Shown piece by piece: positions 22,987-34,036 of a DNA stretch of 64,000 nucleotides. The notes beneath the pieces are model-generated. The model searched no databases. It had not been told where the DNA came from and worked only from the letters and a program-made list of their open reading frames with translations. The position numbers were made by a program, and so were the translations under genes. Source of the DNA: Ostrinia nubilalis. Lineage: Eukaryota > Arthropoda > Insecta > Lepidoptera > Crambidae. The DNA lies in assembly GCF_963855985.1 (NCBI RefSeq), contig NC_087091.1:12344154-12408153 (forward strand). The letters run 5' to 3'. Within the stretch, counting starts at the first letter, position 1. Each line of letters opens with the position of its first letter.

Positions 22987-24080
22987 CAGTCATTGCGACA
23001 CCTCCTTAATAGTTGCGTCTCATATTTCTACAGTTTCGAGCCGGCTTATTAAATAAGCGTGAACGGTCATGTTACACTCAATGATAAAGAGGTTAATTTT
23101 AATATTATTCGTTACAATTACTCACCGGGTTTGTTACTTGTAACTACTTGGTAGAATAACTTAGAAGAAGATTGATGTCCAACTTTAATCGAGAGGGCTG
23201 TAGCTTTAATGAAGTCTGAAATGATCGAAGGCTCAATATGCTCTTAAGAACATTACATTTTATTTTTATCAGTTTAGATATTTGAACTTTTTGTAGAACT
23301 TTGATTCCGATTTTGACTGCGTGTGCTTAGTTGGGAATCAAACTTAGAACCTTTAGTTATCAGTTTAATTCCTTAACCACTTGGTCACGCAAACTTTATA
23401 TTCAGGCTAGATTTTCTTTAAACTTTTGCATCCTCATTGTGTGGGTGGCACGATGCTATAATTACAGGTATGACTATTTTATTCTAGTCAGTAAAAAACT
23501 AATACGGATTACCATTAACAATATTCACACGGCACCTCGCGGAAGTGACAAAATTATCACCCACTGACATTTACGGATCGAGTCACATCTATTAAGCCTT
23601 CATAACATCAATTCTTATTAACATGTCTTTGTGTGTATCAACAAATTGAACACAGTACTTTTTACAATTAATAAGATATTATTTTTAAAAGACCTCGTAT
23701 TGTGTTGATATAAATATTTGAATTCGACCAACAACTTGAAGCTATGATTGCTTGAATGTTTGATTTGAATTTAAGCAATTCAGAATGATTTATAACTAAC
23801 TATATTCTATTATTAGTTCGGGGCACGCCACAAATTGATACAAATGACGATGATTTAACAAGCCATATATTTTAAGCGAATGATTTAACATTCACTTTAG
23901 AATTTAGAAGCAAATTTAATTACTTTCGTTGCGATAACATACTGAGAAATATGTGTTTTAGAAGTAAGGTGCCAATGTATTCTTCCACCACCTGGACTTG
24001 AACAAAAAGATTCGTTAAGCACGTAGTTATTTTACTATCGAACATTTAAATCTTCGGTATGATAAAAACTGAATCAAGCT
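22987..24080. other. A+T-rich stretch, nothing recognised
   Basis: No gene or repeat boundary supported. Confidence 0.55.
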
Positions 24081-24082
24081 TA

Positions 24083-24201
24083 GGGCCTCCGCTAAAGCTC
24101 GCGTGGGCGCCCGCGTTCGCATCTCATACTAATTTTCGATACTGCTCGCCTACGCTGCTCATACTAATTTTCGATACTGAACTGAGTTTTAGCAGAGGCC
24201 C
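24083..24201. mobile_element. 119-bp foldback MITE with an internal duplication
   Basis: The ends GGGCCTCCGCTAAAGCTC and GAGTTTTAGCAGAGGCCC are inverted arms with few mismatches. TTA precedes and TAA follows. Internally, CATACTAATTTTCGATACTG occurs twice (near 24126-24145 and 24158-24177), so the centre was duplicated. It has no coding content. Confidence 0.75.
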
Positions 24202-24204
24202 TAA

Positions 24205-25722
24205 GTGTAAGCTAAGCTTTAAAGTAAACGTATTACAGAAGCTGTAACTAAGCGGCGTTTAGCCAGGTGCGGTAGCGAGCTTTCCGAGAATAGCCTTCTA
24301 ACGGGAAATAATTGAACAGAAGAGTAGCTCCGGGACAAAGGCGTAACTACTGATTAGGTAAAAGGGTACGCCTGGATAACCAGTATTAGGGCTCGTGTGT
24401 AAACGTGTTTGGAGAGCCTAAAGACTTTAGTATTTCTGCTACACTGAAATATTACCTACGTTGAATATAACGAACTGCTAAGTACTGTTGATAAGTCTTT
24501 GATAGATACTTGATGATTTTGTTTTTCAAAAGTCATGAAATATACCTACGCTAACAATACATAGAGCGCAGTATTATGGATTTAACAATTCAGGATGCAA
24601 AATTTTTGTTTTCATTACAAGTTAGTAATGAAAACTGAATTTAATGTTTTTAGAAGAACAAAATAATAGGTAAGATATAGCAACGAAAATGTGTAGTCTC
24701 ATGTGCTTTTAATCAGCTTTAAGTGCTAAAGCTGATTGCTTTGATTGCAGTACAGGTTTATGCTAGATAGGTATATAAAATATCGCTTTTTTAAACGACG
24801 TGCTCCTACTAGAGTACTCAAAGTACAAACAGCCTCACCGCGTGCCTCAAATACTTGAGTCATTAATTACCTAAGTTCTTGTATGTGCAACATTAACATT
24901 GCTCGGGCTTCGTACGGAGGTTATAATTGGCATTATGATGCTCATTTCAACTATAAATAAAAATACTTCACATTCCATTTTGCTTCGAAGCATACTCGTA
25001 GAAACTAACGCGATTAAAGTGTTAATATTCGCCAAATCAAAATTATAAATAAGGGTTATAAAATAACTTGGCAAACTGGAAAAAATAGCCAAGCAGAAGT
25101 CTAGACATGGATCAAACTGCCCTGAAATATTAAAGTTCTGAATGTAAATGTCCTTATGTAACTTTATTTCCTTAACAACACCGTTGTAATGTTACTCCCA
25201 AAACTACTCTTTGAACGTTTGATAAATGTATTTTCAATCTGAATTATAAATAAAGCATACAGATGAGCTTCGCAGAACCGTCACACTCCGCAGTTCATTT
25301 AAATTTTTCCAGTTTTATTAAATGAAATATGAATATCCCTCTATCATGCTTTGATTGTTTTTAGTTTAAAGAGGTTGGAGTTATCAAAGTTTTGTCCGAT
25401 AAAAAAATATAAAACTTATAAGTTCAGATTGGACATGCAAATATAAACCGCTTTAATGCTCCATATAGCAACCGGCTGTATAACTGCTATCCCAGTTGAC
25501 TTAAACACAAATGTGATAAATCAATTTAAATTGCAATGATGTACACGCTCTGAAATAGGAAACAGCATTCGCAACTTTCCAGCTTAGGAAAGCGGAAGAT
25601 AAAAACTAGATGAGCTGGACTAAAATGGGGACAGCTAAACACGCTGCCAACAGCCGCTAAGTAGGCTCATGTTGTAAACTGGTTCCTTAACACTTATCAC
25701 CCTTGACGTAATAAATAATCGC
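24205..25722. other. A+T-rich stretch, nothing recognised
   Basis: No gene or repeat boundary supported. Confidence 0.55.
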
Positions 25723-25821
25723 ATAAAAGGTGACCGTTGCTGACTGAATCAATCAACACACATCTCAAACCACTGAACGGATTGTGGATAGTTATTGTGA
25801 CGTAGGCATCCGCTAAAAAAG
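25723..25821 (+). mobile_element. Degraded Helitron fragment
   Basis: TAAAAGGTGACCGTTGCTGA, then CACTGAACGGATTG and GTGACGTAGGCATCCGCTAA, align with the internal part of the short Helitron at 17031-17244 (which has ATGACGTAGGCATCCGCTAA). The characteristic 5' TC and 3' CTAG ends are missing. Confidence 0.65.
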
Positions 25822-26340
25822 ATTTGAATATTTTAAATCAAATGCAATGGCAGTGAAGGGTTAAGAAAAACAAAGAGGAAGTATTTTTTTAAATACTACT
25901 TCGTGGGAAAGTTTTGATGTTTAAAATATGTTTGAAAATTCTTTAGTCACATATTAGACTTGATAATGTTTATTCTAAATCCAATAATTCGTACATATTT
26001 ATTGCCGTAATAAAAATATGTGTGCTAGTACAGGTAAATAAAACGAGACTCGTTAAACCAGAAGGATATTAGAATATTTTTATATAAATCAGCCCATTAT
26101 TTAAATAAGTGTGTTGTAATCGTGTCGGTTTGTGTAAATCGTTGCATCACGTTATTTACTTTGTACGTTTTTATTTTTACATTCGTGAAAAGAATTTCAA
26201 TCCGCGTATTGTAAGAACAAAAGACGCAGCAAAATCCTTTGGGAAAATTGAGTAGGTATCCTGCTCATGAAGTTTCTCGAAAATAACCTATTTCGAACAT
26301 GGAAAGATGATTGCTATACAATATACACAGGTATAAGTTA

Positions 26341-26557
26341 CTAGCTGTGCCCGCGACTTCGTGAAAGTATAATATTTCCCGTTTTTGCAATTTTTTTTAA
26401 TGCTACGCCCCTGTTGGCTGTAGAGTATGTAAAGCCTAAAGCCTATTCCTCGATAAATGGGCTATCCAACACAAAAATATTTTTTCAAATCAGAGTTCCT
26501 TAGATTAGCGCGTTATAGCAAAAAACAAACTCTTCATCTTTATAATGTTAGTATAGA
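26341..26557 (-). mobile_element. Helitron-type element, reverse orientation
   Basis: On the plus strand it begins CTAGCTGTGCCCGCGACTTC (the 3' end, preceded by A) and finishes TTTATAATGTTAGTATAGA followed by T (the 5' TC end). It shares blocks such as TGGCTGTAGAGT and CCTCGATAAATGGGCTAT with the copy at 42679. This is a second subfamily, without a (GTCT)n tract. Confidence 0.82.
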
Positions 26558-26880
26558 TTACAATTAGTGCTCTTAATTAAAGCATACCTATACTGTAAAC
26601 TTACTCAACAAAACGAGAACGTGCAATTCTTAGAACTATAGTGGACTCCTTTCCAACATAATTATATTTTTACTCTAGTAAAAATAAAGTGATCTCGTTC
26701 TAAAATTTCATTAATATTCATTGACTATTATAAAATTACGTGGCTTATAAAAATTAATTTCCTATAAATTAAATCTAAGACTTGCTAAATTAATAAGCTT
26801 CTAGATGTTATCTTGCCTAAGGATGCAGTCCTTTGAAAGGTACACACAACGGCAGATCAATCTAAACACTGTAGGATCTT

Positions 26881-27112
26881 CGTTCGTTCGTTCATTTCAG
26901 CCGAAAGACGTCCAATGCTGGACAAAAGCCTCCCCCAAGGATTTCCACAAAGACCGGTCCTACGCCGCTCGCATCCAGGCATTTCCCACGACCTTCACCA
27001 GATCTTCGGTCCACCTAGTGTGAGGCCTGCCCACGCTACGTTTTCCGGCTCGTGGTTGCCACTCAAGAACTTTCCTGCCCCAGCGGCCATCAGCTCTAAG
27101 AGCTATGTGCCT
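26881..27112 (-). pseudogene. 5'-truncated RTE LINE, C-terminal coding end and (GAAC)n tail
   Basis: The minus strand encodes the end of an RTE-clade ORF, readable as VGRPHTRWTEDLVKVVGN, then a DRSLWKSLGEAFVQHW stretch, with minor frameshifts. The 3' end carries a GAAC tail (CGTTCGTTCGTTC on the plus strand). A perfect 12-bp direct repeat, CTGTAGGATCTT, flanks it at 26869-26880 and 27113-27124. The insertion split an older dispersed repeat whose tail continues at 27125. Confidence 0.85.
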
Positions 27113-27124
27113 CTGTAGGATCTT

Positions 27125-27186
27125 ATAAAGTTTTAATAGAGGCTTTATTGCAACGAATATATACTTTTGATGTGCTGTCGTCTGTA
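27125..27186. repeat. Shared about 60-bp motif, copy 1 of 3
   Basis: TTAATAGAGGCTTTATTGCA and CTTTTGATGTGCTGTCGTCT resemble 49827-49890 and 62889-62942. Before the RTE insertion the left part (ending CTGTAGGATCTT) would have been contiguous with it, and the copy at 49.8 kb also has TAGGATCTTAAA just upstream. The family is not identified. Confidence 0.5.
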
Positions 27187-27904
27187 TACATCATGTATAA
27201 TTTATTTAATTCCATGTTATCATTAAATCTAATACAAAACCGTAATGACTAGCTGTTACTATGATAAATGACTACCTACATACACTATTTGTATTTTAAA
27301 TACGGAAGATTTTTACATACCGACAAAAACTGCACGTAGGTATGAGATTATAGCATCCAGTGACTAATGACTGTTTAATTTATTTAGCATATTAATATAA
27401 ATTAGGCCACTGAAGCTTAAATTTATCCTCATAAAAATCTATGTGGGTTATTTCAAAGAAGTTATCCAATATCCATACTAAATAGAGATTACCTAAATTT
27501 TTATGAAGTGCCTGAAAAGCGAGAAAACCGTGAGGAAGGTTCAGAAGAATGGATAAATATTACAGAGTCAAAGGTCCAACTCTCAATCCAGGGGACCAGA
27601 AAATTATGAAATTGGACTTAAGTTAAGAAATTTCACAGACATTATTATATTTCTAATTAAGATGAGCACAGTAACCGGATAGAGCTAAATCTTGCATAAT
27701 TGCGGGTGTTACAGCTTCTTATCTTTGAAATCTCTGCGTAATAACAAAATGTATTATTGCAGTGCTTGTTCATTGACCGCCAACGAACGCAATTATTATC
27801 AACCTCTACCGAAAACACAGGCCATAGCGAAAATAATAGCGTTTGTTTACTCCAATAACTCTCATAACAACAATGTTAACAGCATTGTTGTGTTCCGGCA
27901 GTTA
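27187..27904. other. A+T-rich stretch, nothing recognised
   Basis: No supported gene. A 74-codon plus-strand frame at 27692-27916 starts from TTG and has no domain. Confidence 0.5.
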
Positions 27905-28048
27905 GAGGTAAGATAGCCAGTTCCCCTGTGGTTGAGGATTCCGGGTGAAGCTCGCTTCCACCTTCGGCCTGATCGTCACTTACCATCAGGTGAGATACAG
28001 GACAAGAGCTTCCCCGTTGGGGATAAAAAAATAATTAAAAAAACGTCG
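27905..28048 (+). repeat. Retroposon 3'-end-like fragment with A-rich tail
   Basis: GGTGAAGCTCGCTTCCACCT, then CACTTACCATCAGGTGAGAT and GAGCTTCCCCGTTGGGGATA followed by an A-rich tail. The ACCATCAGGTGA block is one I associate with retroposon 3' ends in Lepidoptera, but this rests on memory and no second copy occurs in this window. Confidence 0.4.
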
Positions 28049-30078
28049 ACAACAAGGCTTATTTCATTAAAATCAGATATTATTAGATAACTAACATAAT
28101 GTCACTATTTATTCGCTTGCACTTTTATGTGTTTTTGAGGAAAATATTTTCCTATACATAACATGAAACAACCTTCAAACAAAACAAAGTTAATAGGAAT
28201 GATACTTTAGTTAGAGTAATAATAAATTATTAACTACATTAGGTCTTTTTACACTACTTACGACAAAAAAGATTAGATGTTTATGTTTAGGTCTTCCATT
28301 TATTGTTTAAAATCCCAAATAGTCTTCCGTCAACTGACCCCGCTTAACCCACGTTATTAGTTTGATTTAACACATCTCATGCGACTTAAAATTGTTACAT
28401 CGTTAATTCATATTCAGTGGTTTTACTCGCAGTGGATTGACTGATCTTGGTGCATTGTGTCCATCAATTTACGTACATTAGGCAGTTATTAGTAGATAAT
28501 ATCGTGTCCGGTGAGGCGCTACGCGTCGTTGGGTGCCTGTCTTTCTCTATATTCAGACGTGCGTAAATACAGTTGGAAAAATAACAATCAGTCAGTCACC
28601 TTTGAGTTATTATATTTAGATAGTAACAATATTAAGTGCAATTTTGCAACAAAATGTATGCTGTTTGAATAATTCTGATACGAGTATAACGTCGACTGTG
28701 CAGTGTGCATAACTAATTATGTATATTTTCCATACATTGTAATGAATAAGGATTATCACGCATTATCCGATGTCCTTCTTCATACCGAATTAGGGCAAAA
28801 GGAACAATGTCCAATTGTGTCAATTATCTTTTGAATCTTTAAGTAAAGCGTTTTAAGACAGAATACGAAGAACCATATTAATATGGTAATTTACTTGCAT
28901 CATTGTTCCATAAATATAAATGTACACATTTTTTTTTTAATTTACTTTGTGTTATTTGTTCGGAATGCAAAAGTATCTGTATTTTGATATTTTCATGCGA
29001 AATAAAATTTACAGTCGTATTAAGCACCATTATTACAAAATGCTAGGCTTTAAGTGTCTTAATTATCATTTTTTGGTAATCTCCATATACAATCGACATT
29101 GATTATATCAAGAATAGTGCAAAAAGGAACATTTTCGTATTTTAACGTGTTGAAGTGCGCTGTGGACGGATGTTCTTGCCTTGGAATGGAATACTACCGT
29201 CGAAAACCATCTACTGGATATGCCAATTACGTTTGTACTAAAATAACCAGAATAGGTATATTCAATTAAGGTATAGTTGTGACCGTCAACATACACACGA
29301 TTGATGATTTAAGATGTTAAGCCTACAAAATCTACTAAAAACATTGTTATTACAGATTGATATTGTGCTGTGTACTATCCTTAAATATTTAAATAAATGT
29401 ACCTATTGCGCTTATCTAAGTATCTGCTACCTAAGTACTTACCTCTTCTCGAGTCCTTCGTTGATTTTTTGAACCCTCATAATTAATTGTGGTCGATAGA
29501 CAAAAGAATGTTAACAATAGTGTTTTTTTTATGCATAACATGGCAGTTAATTGACCACAATCGCACCTGATGTTAATTGGGATGAAGTCTAGGATGGTAT
29601 AATTAGTCTAGAATTTAAATAATAAACAAAATAATGTGTCAGTTTCGTAGCTATACAGTACTTAATTAAATAATAATTTCTATGTGTGTTTGTAAGTCAA
29701 TAATATTCTTGTAATTATTATTAACAGTCATTGTTTACAATTAAAATGTGTCACCACTGTCAGATGTTAAAGAAGGCTCGAAAGTGTCATACATAAGTGT
29801 TGGAAACAAAGAAACTATTAAAACATCAGGTAATTATGAGTAAGCTGGAATATTTTCCTAATACTTCATAACTCAATGTGAACTTAGTCATAAATGCTAT
29901 ACCTACTTGGATTTTAAATATTTGTCTTTGTATTAGCACAATCTCATAAATGGGATATAAATAGGTAATGTAAGTATGATTTATGCTAAATTACAAAAAA
30001 AAAAAACAAATTCACACAAAACTGACACTGGCACTGACACTGACATATTATTACCAAAATTTTCCACGCTGGTAACAT
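28049..30078. other. A+T-rich stretch, nothing recognised
   Basis: No supported gene, RNA or repeat boundary. Homopolymer A and T runs occur, and a short ACTGACACTGGC repeat lies near 30020. Confidence 0.55.
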
Positions 30079-30264
30079 CAGTGTGCCTACCATGAGTTTA
30101 CGTTAGGTGAGCTCGCTAGCGAATACGTCAAAAAATTCTATGAAGATTTTATTTCTTGAAAGTAGCCACTAGGGGCGCTGCACAATATGTCATACATTTA
30201 AATGTCATTTTTTTACGCAGTCGCTAGCGAGCACACCTAACGTAAACTCATGGTAGGCACACTG
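30079..30264. mobile_element. 186-bp foldback MITE, copy 2 of a pair
   Basis: Arms CAGTGTGCCTACCATGAGTT and the complementary end CTCATGGTAGGCACACTG are nearly perfect, and pairing extends through GCTCGCTAGCGA. The interior is the reverse complement of the element at 18483-18660. The outermost bases define the terminus as CAGTGTGCC. No clear target duplication is visible. Confidence 0.83.
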
Positions 30265-30308
30265 TTCTGTTTTAAGTGTTGAAGAAGGTAAGTATAACTG
30301 CCCCCTTA

Positions 30309-30424
30309 GACAAAACGCACTTTTTGATCGAATCGAAAATCGAATCTGTCAAAACTCCATACAAAAAAGGGGCTTTTCGACCACTTATCGACTGGTTTGC
30401 GATTATAATTTGCACTTTGTCTAG
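30309..30424. repeat. Possible weak foldback
   Basis: TAGACAAAACGCACTTT on the left and the complement of AAATTATAATTTGCACTTTGTCTA on the right form short, mismatched inverted ends about 115 bp apart. This may be an old MITE or chance; no target duplication is visible. Confidence 0.3.
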
Positions 30425-31130
30425 ACCCACTGTACTATACATCAAGCTTTGAACAACCTTCAAACGACCTGTCAAACCAAAAATCAATTAGTGGTTCCAA
30501 TGAGCGCCTTTTTGTTGGTTGTCTGCATTTTTTCCCATTGATACCATCATCAGTCATATTCTTTTATTTTTATTAAAATTTCATACACAAAGGCACACAA
30601 AAAACTGACATCAATAAAAAATACAATTTTGAACCAAATCTTGATTATGATTTTATCACGTTTAACTTTGCGTCCTACAGCTAATGTCGCATAACTCTAT
30701 GTAGATGTTAATATTTTTATAATTAAAATTATTAAAATTGGGCTTTTGTTAAATCAGCGGTGTTTGTTTAATTTGCTACGGTCGTTAATGTTTATTCTGT
30801 CAGTTTCAATAATATTCAAACCATTTTTATACACACGTGTAATTTTATCAGGCTAAATGCAGAGTGCAGACACAAGACTGGTAAGACAGAAGATGACTAT
30901 GATTCGTAGAGACATTTTTTTTTTATCTCATCTTAATCATTTATCATTATCATTATTATAACGATTGGCCATTATCTAGCGTCCTGCAGTTCGTGCTACT
31001 TCACGTATTTAAAGCCATACTACTAATAATTAAGATTTGTAAGATCTGAAAATAGTGAACATTTCCCGATATCTTATTACTAAGTAACCACCCAAAAGCA
31101 TTACACAGAGCGGACGAAAATATTTCAAGA
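30425..31130. other. A+T-rich stretch, nothing recognised
   Basis: No supported gene or repeat boundary. Confidence 0.5.
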
Positions 31131-31759
31131 CTAACGGCCGCCCGCGATTTCGTACGCGTGGATCGCGTTTTACCACCTTCATCTATCTTACGCGGTTTAG
31201 ATTTTTTCATACAAATGTTTTTTCCCGCGAACTCCCGTTCCCGTGGGAATTTTGCAATATCCTGTTGTAACTAAGCTTTAAGTTTACTAAAATACCTGCA
31301 TAACAGATTTCAAGCGTCTAACTTAAGCGGTTTAGATTTTTTCATACAAATGTTTTTTCCCGCTAACTCCCGTTCCCGTGGGAATTTTGCAATATCCTGT
31401 TTTAACTAAGCTTTAAGTTTACTAAGATACCTGCATGCCAAATTTCAAGCGTCTAACTTAAGCGGTTTAGATTTTTCACTCAAAAGGATTTTCCTGCTAA
31501 TTCCCGTTCCCGTGGGAATTCCTATGTATACTATAACCTGCCCAGGAGTATGAAGAATAATTGAACCAAGTTTCGTTAAAATCCGTCGAGTAGTTTTTGT
31601 TTCTATAAGGAACATACAGACAGACAGACAGACAGACAACAATTTTACTGATTGCATTTTTGGCATCAGTATCGATCACTAATCACCCCCTTATAGTTAT
31701 TTTGAAAATATATTTCATGTACAGAATTGACTTCTCTACAGATTTATTATAAGTATAGA
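31131..31759 (-). mobile_element. Long Helitron-type element, reverse orientation
   Basis: This is the reverse-complement counterpart of 13252-13889. The 3' end is on the left (CTAACGGCCGCCCGCG, so the terminal CTAG has mutated to TTAG in sense). The 5' TC end is on the right (AAGTATAGA then T). The (GACA)n tract is at about 31616-31638. It carries the same internal 128-bp repeat units (about 31206-31325, 31326-31450 and a third partial). Host A at 31130 and T at 31760 fit Helitron insertion. Confidence 0.84.
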
Positions 31760-33459
31760 TAACTATTTTAATTAAGTTCTGACTTAACTAATATCATAAT
31801 TATAATTTCAGAAGAACGCATTAATGTTTGTTAATTTTGCCATTTGCAATGATATTGAGAATGTTTAGAGCTTTACAGTCCAGTGCAATGAATTTGGGTT
31901 GCTTAAACAATTCACATCTTTAGAAGGCTATGGTCATCGTACTAAAATTACACTAAAGCTGAGGGTCCATCATTGCACTGCATTACAACATTGCGACATA
32001 ACGTCGTATTGCGAGCAAAAATACCTTTATCATAAATGGATTATTGCGAAGATACACTACAAACAATTATAACTTAACTTGACCATAACATATCTTTTTA
32101 ATAAGTCCCTTGAGAACTTATTTCCGACAGAACTGTACCTATGCCAAACTTTATAAGGTAATAACTGCATTTTCACATGAACCGAATGTTTTGCACGCGA
32201 GTGTAACCAAGCCGAAGGATAATTTCGTCCCACTTCACATGGATAAGCAGTGCATGTTTATGTGGTATTTTGATTATGCGGTGAGCACTAATAAATTAGC
32301 ACTAAATGGACTCCAACTGGCATCAAATCTTCAACCAGTAATAATGTTTATTAATCCTGAATCTAATAACCTGCCTACATTGTAAGTGCCAGTAGTAGTA
32401 ACTTCTGATTTTCTGAATAACTGTGAATATAGATCGTTGTAAATAGATTATTTAAATGTGTCTGCTTTCGATGAAATTATGATATTTTCGTAACAGTATT
32501 TTCATGATTAACTGGGGCTGGAGTGCTCGTGCAAGAAGGACTTTACCGTAATATTATAAGTATCGATTTCCTCCCACTTCCACGAAGAGGCGTACATTAC
32601 TCATTGAGACTAGATGGAAATTGACACTGATAAAGAAATAGTAGCTGGGATTTTCCGACTTATTTCTAATGCAAGACAAAATACGGAACCAAAAATGAAT
32701 AATTAATGCACTCCAATTTTATTATAATAAAACGAACAACTACATTCCACTTAGTCCACTCAAAAGCAGCTTAGAATGCATGAGCTAGTAGGTACCTAAG
32801 CAATTTCTTCAGAAATGGGACGTATAGTACGAAAATGGATAGGAATTTGAAAAAAGTGTTTAGGACAAAATAACTAGAAAAGAAATTGCTTAGGTACCAG
32901 CTCACGGACTCTACACGCCCTTTTTGGTCACTTTTTGAGTGGACTAATTCGTATTTACTCTTTTGTTTATTCAATTTCACCACGCGCATGTCAAAATCAG
33001 CTGATTTACGATATCCAGTGACTATTGACCCCGACGGCCTTGTCGTTGGGTAAGTCCTCGACAACGACAGGGGTCAACTTAAGTGCCCACTCGGGTCAAA
33101 TGTACGACGAAATTGACGTTTGTCGCAGGTTAAGAAACCTTCGCTTTGAAATCTATTAATCGTCTATAGAAAGTTGTATTAAATATAAAAATGTGTATAG
33201 TGTTCATAATTTATATTATTATACTCTATTATTACTTATGGCGAAGAAGAGATCAAAAAGCGTGTTTCACGTATTATTTTCAGTATCATAACATAAAATA
33301 TGAGAATAATTTTGCATTCTGAAAATTAAATGTGCTTTTACTCCTCATTGAACCGTAAAAATTATATTTAGTTGAGTAATTATTCGTGCTTATACTGAAA
33401 TTAAACTTCTCCTAAAAGGAAAACTCTTCAATCGAAGGTAGCTAACTAAAAAAAATATC
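31760..33459. other. A+T-rich stretch, nothing recognised
   Basis: No supported gene or repeat boundary. Frames of 91-97 codons at 32110-32385 (plus) and 32771-33064 (minus) have no recognisable domains. Confidence 0.5.
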
Positions 33460-33512
33460 GTCTCTACTTACTGATACTTGTGTCCTTATCACAAGTATCA
33501 GTAAGTAGAGAC
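33460..33512. repeat. Perfect 23-bp-arm hairpin
   Basis: GTCTCTACTTACTGATACTT plus GTG (33460-33482) is exactly complementary to 33490-33512, with a 7-base spacer, TCCTTAT. Such exact arms imply a recent origin, either as a tiny foldback element or as a replication-slip inversion. There is no T-run or coding context to suggest a functional RNA. Confidence 0.8.
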
Positions 33513-33760
33513 CGACTTTAACGCCTTTAAGAAAAATTATTATTTTTTTATTTAGGCACTTAATCGTACTAACAGCTTATCAACCTAAGTGCAAAAATAA
33601 ACTAAAACATAAGGGCATGTCAGTCAAGCCATCGGTCTCGATTGTCTACCGCTGTGCGCTGGTAGTTTTCCGCAATGAATTATGTGAGCAACCTTTAGCA
33701 TGTCATGTAGTCCACTTGCCTACGCTTCAGAAAATATATTTATTAATTGATATGGCAATG

Positions 33761-34036
33761 ACGGCCGTTTGGTGTAGTGGTTCAGAACGGACTACTATGC
33801 CGAGAGGTCCCGGGTTCGATTCCCGGCCGGGCAGAAATTGAAATGATGAATTTTAATTTCTGTGACGGGTCTGGGTGTTACTATGTATAATATGTATGTA
33901 TTTAAAAAAAAAAAAAAAAAAAAAGTATATAAGTAGTATATCCGTTAAGCTAGCACCCATAACACAAGCATATTAATTGCTTACTTTGGGGCTAGATGGC
34001 GCTGTGTGAGATTGTCCAAAGATATTTATTTTTTTA
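33761..34036 (+). mobile_element. tRNA-derived SINE
   Basis: The head has an RNA polymerase III box A (TGGTGTAGTGG, 33770-33780) and an exact box B (GGTTCGATTCC, 33813-33823), with the T-arm GTCCCGGGTTCGATTCCCGG. The acceptor halves do not pair fully, so it is not an intact tRNA. A tRNA-unrelated body follows, then an internal A-run (33903-33924) and a tail with GGGGCTAGATGGCGCTGTGT ending in TTTATTTTTTTATTTT. A diverged copy of the tail lies at 49080-49240. Genomic activity would depend on LINE machinery. I see no convincing target duplication. Confidence 0.82.

Noticed and set aside
26805..27118. Plus-strand frames of 72 and 67 codons
   Set aside because: They are antisense to the RTE C-terminal fragment.
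33761..33836. Possible functional tRNA gene
   Set aside because: Box A and box B are present, but the acceptor halves do not pair and the sequence continues into a SINE body with an A-run, so it is a SINE head.
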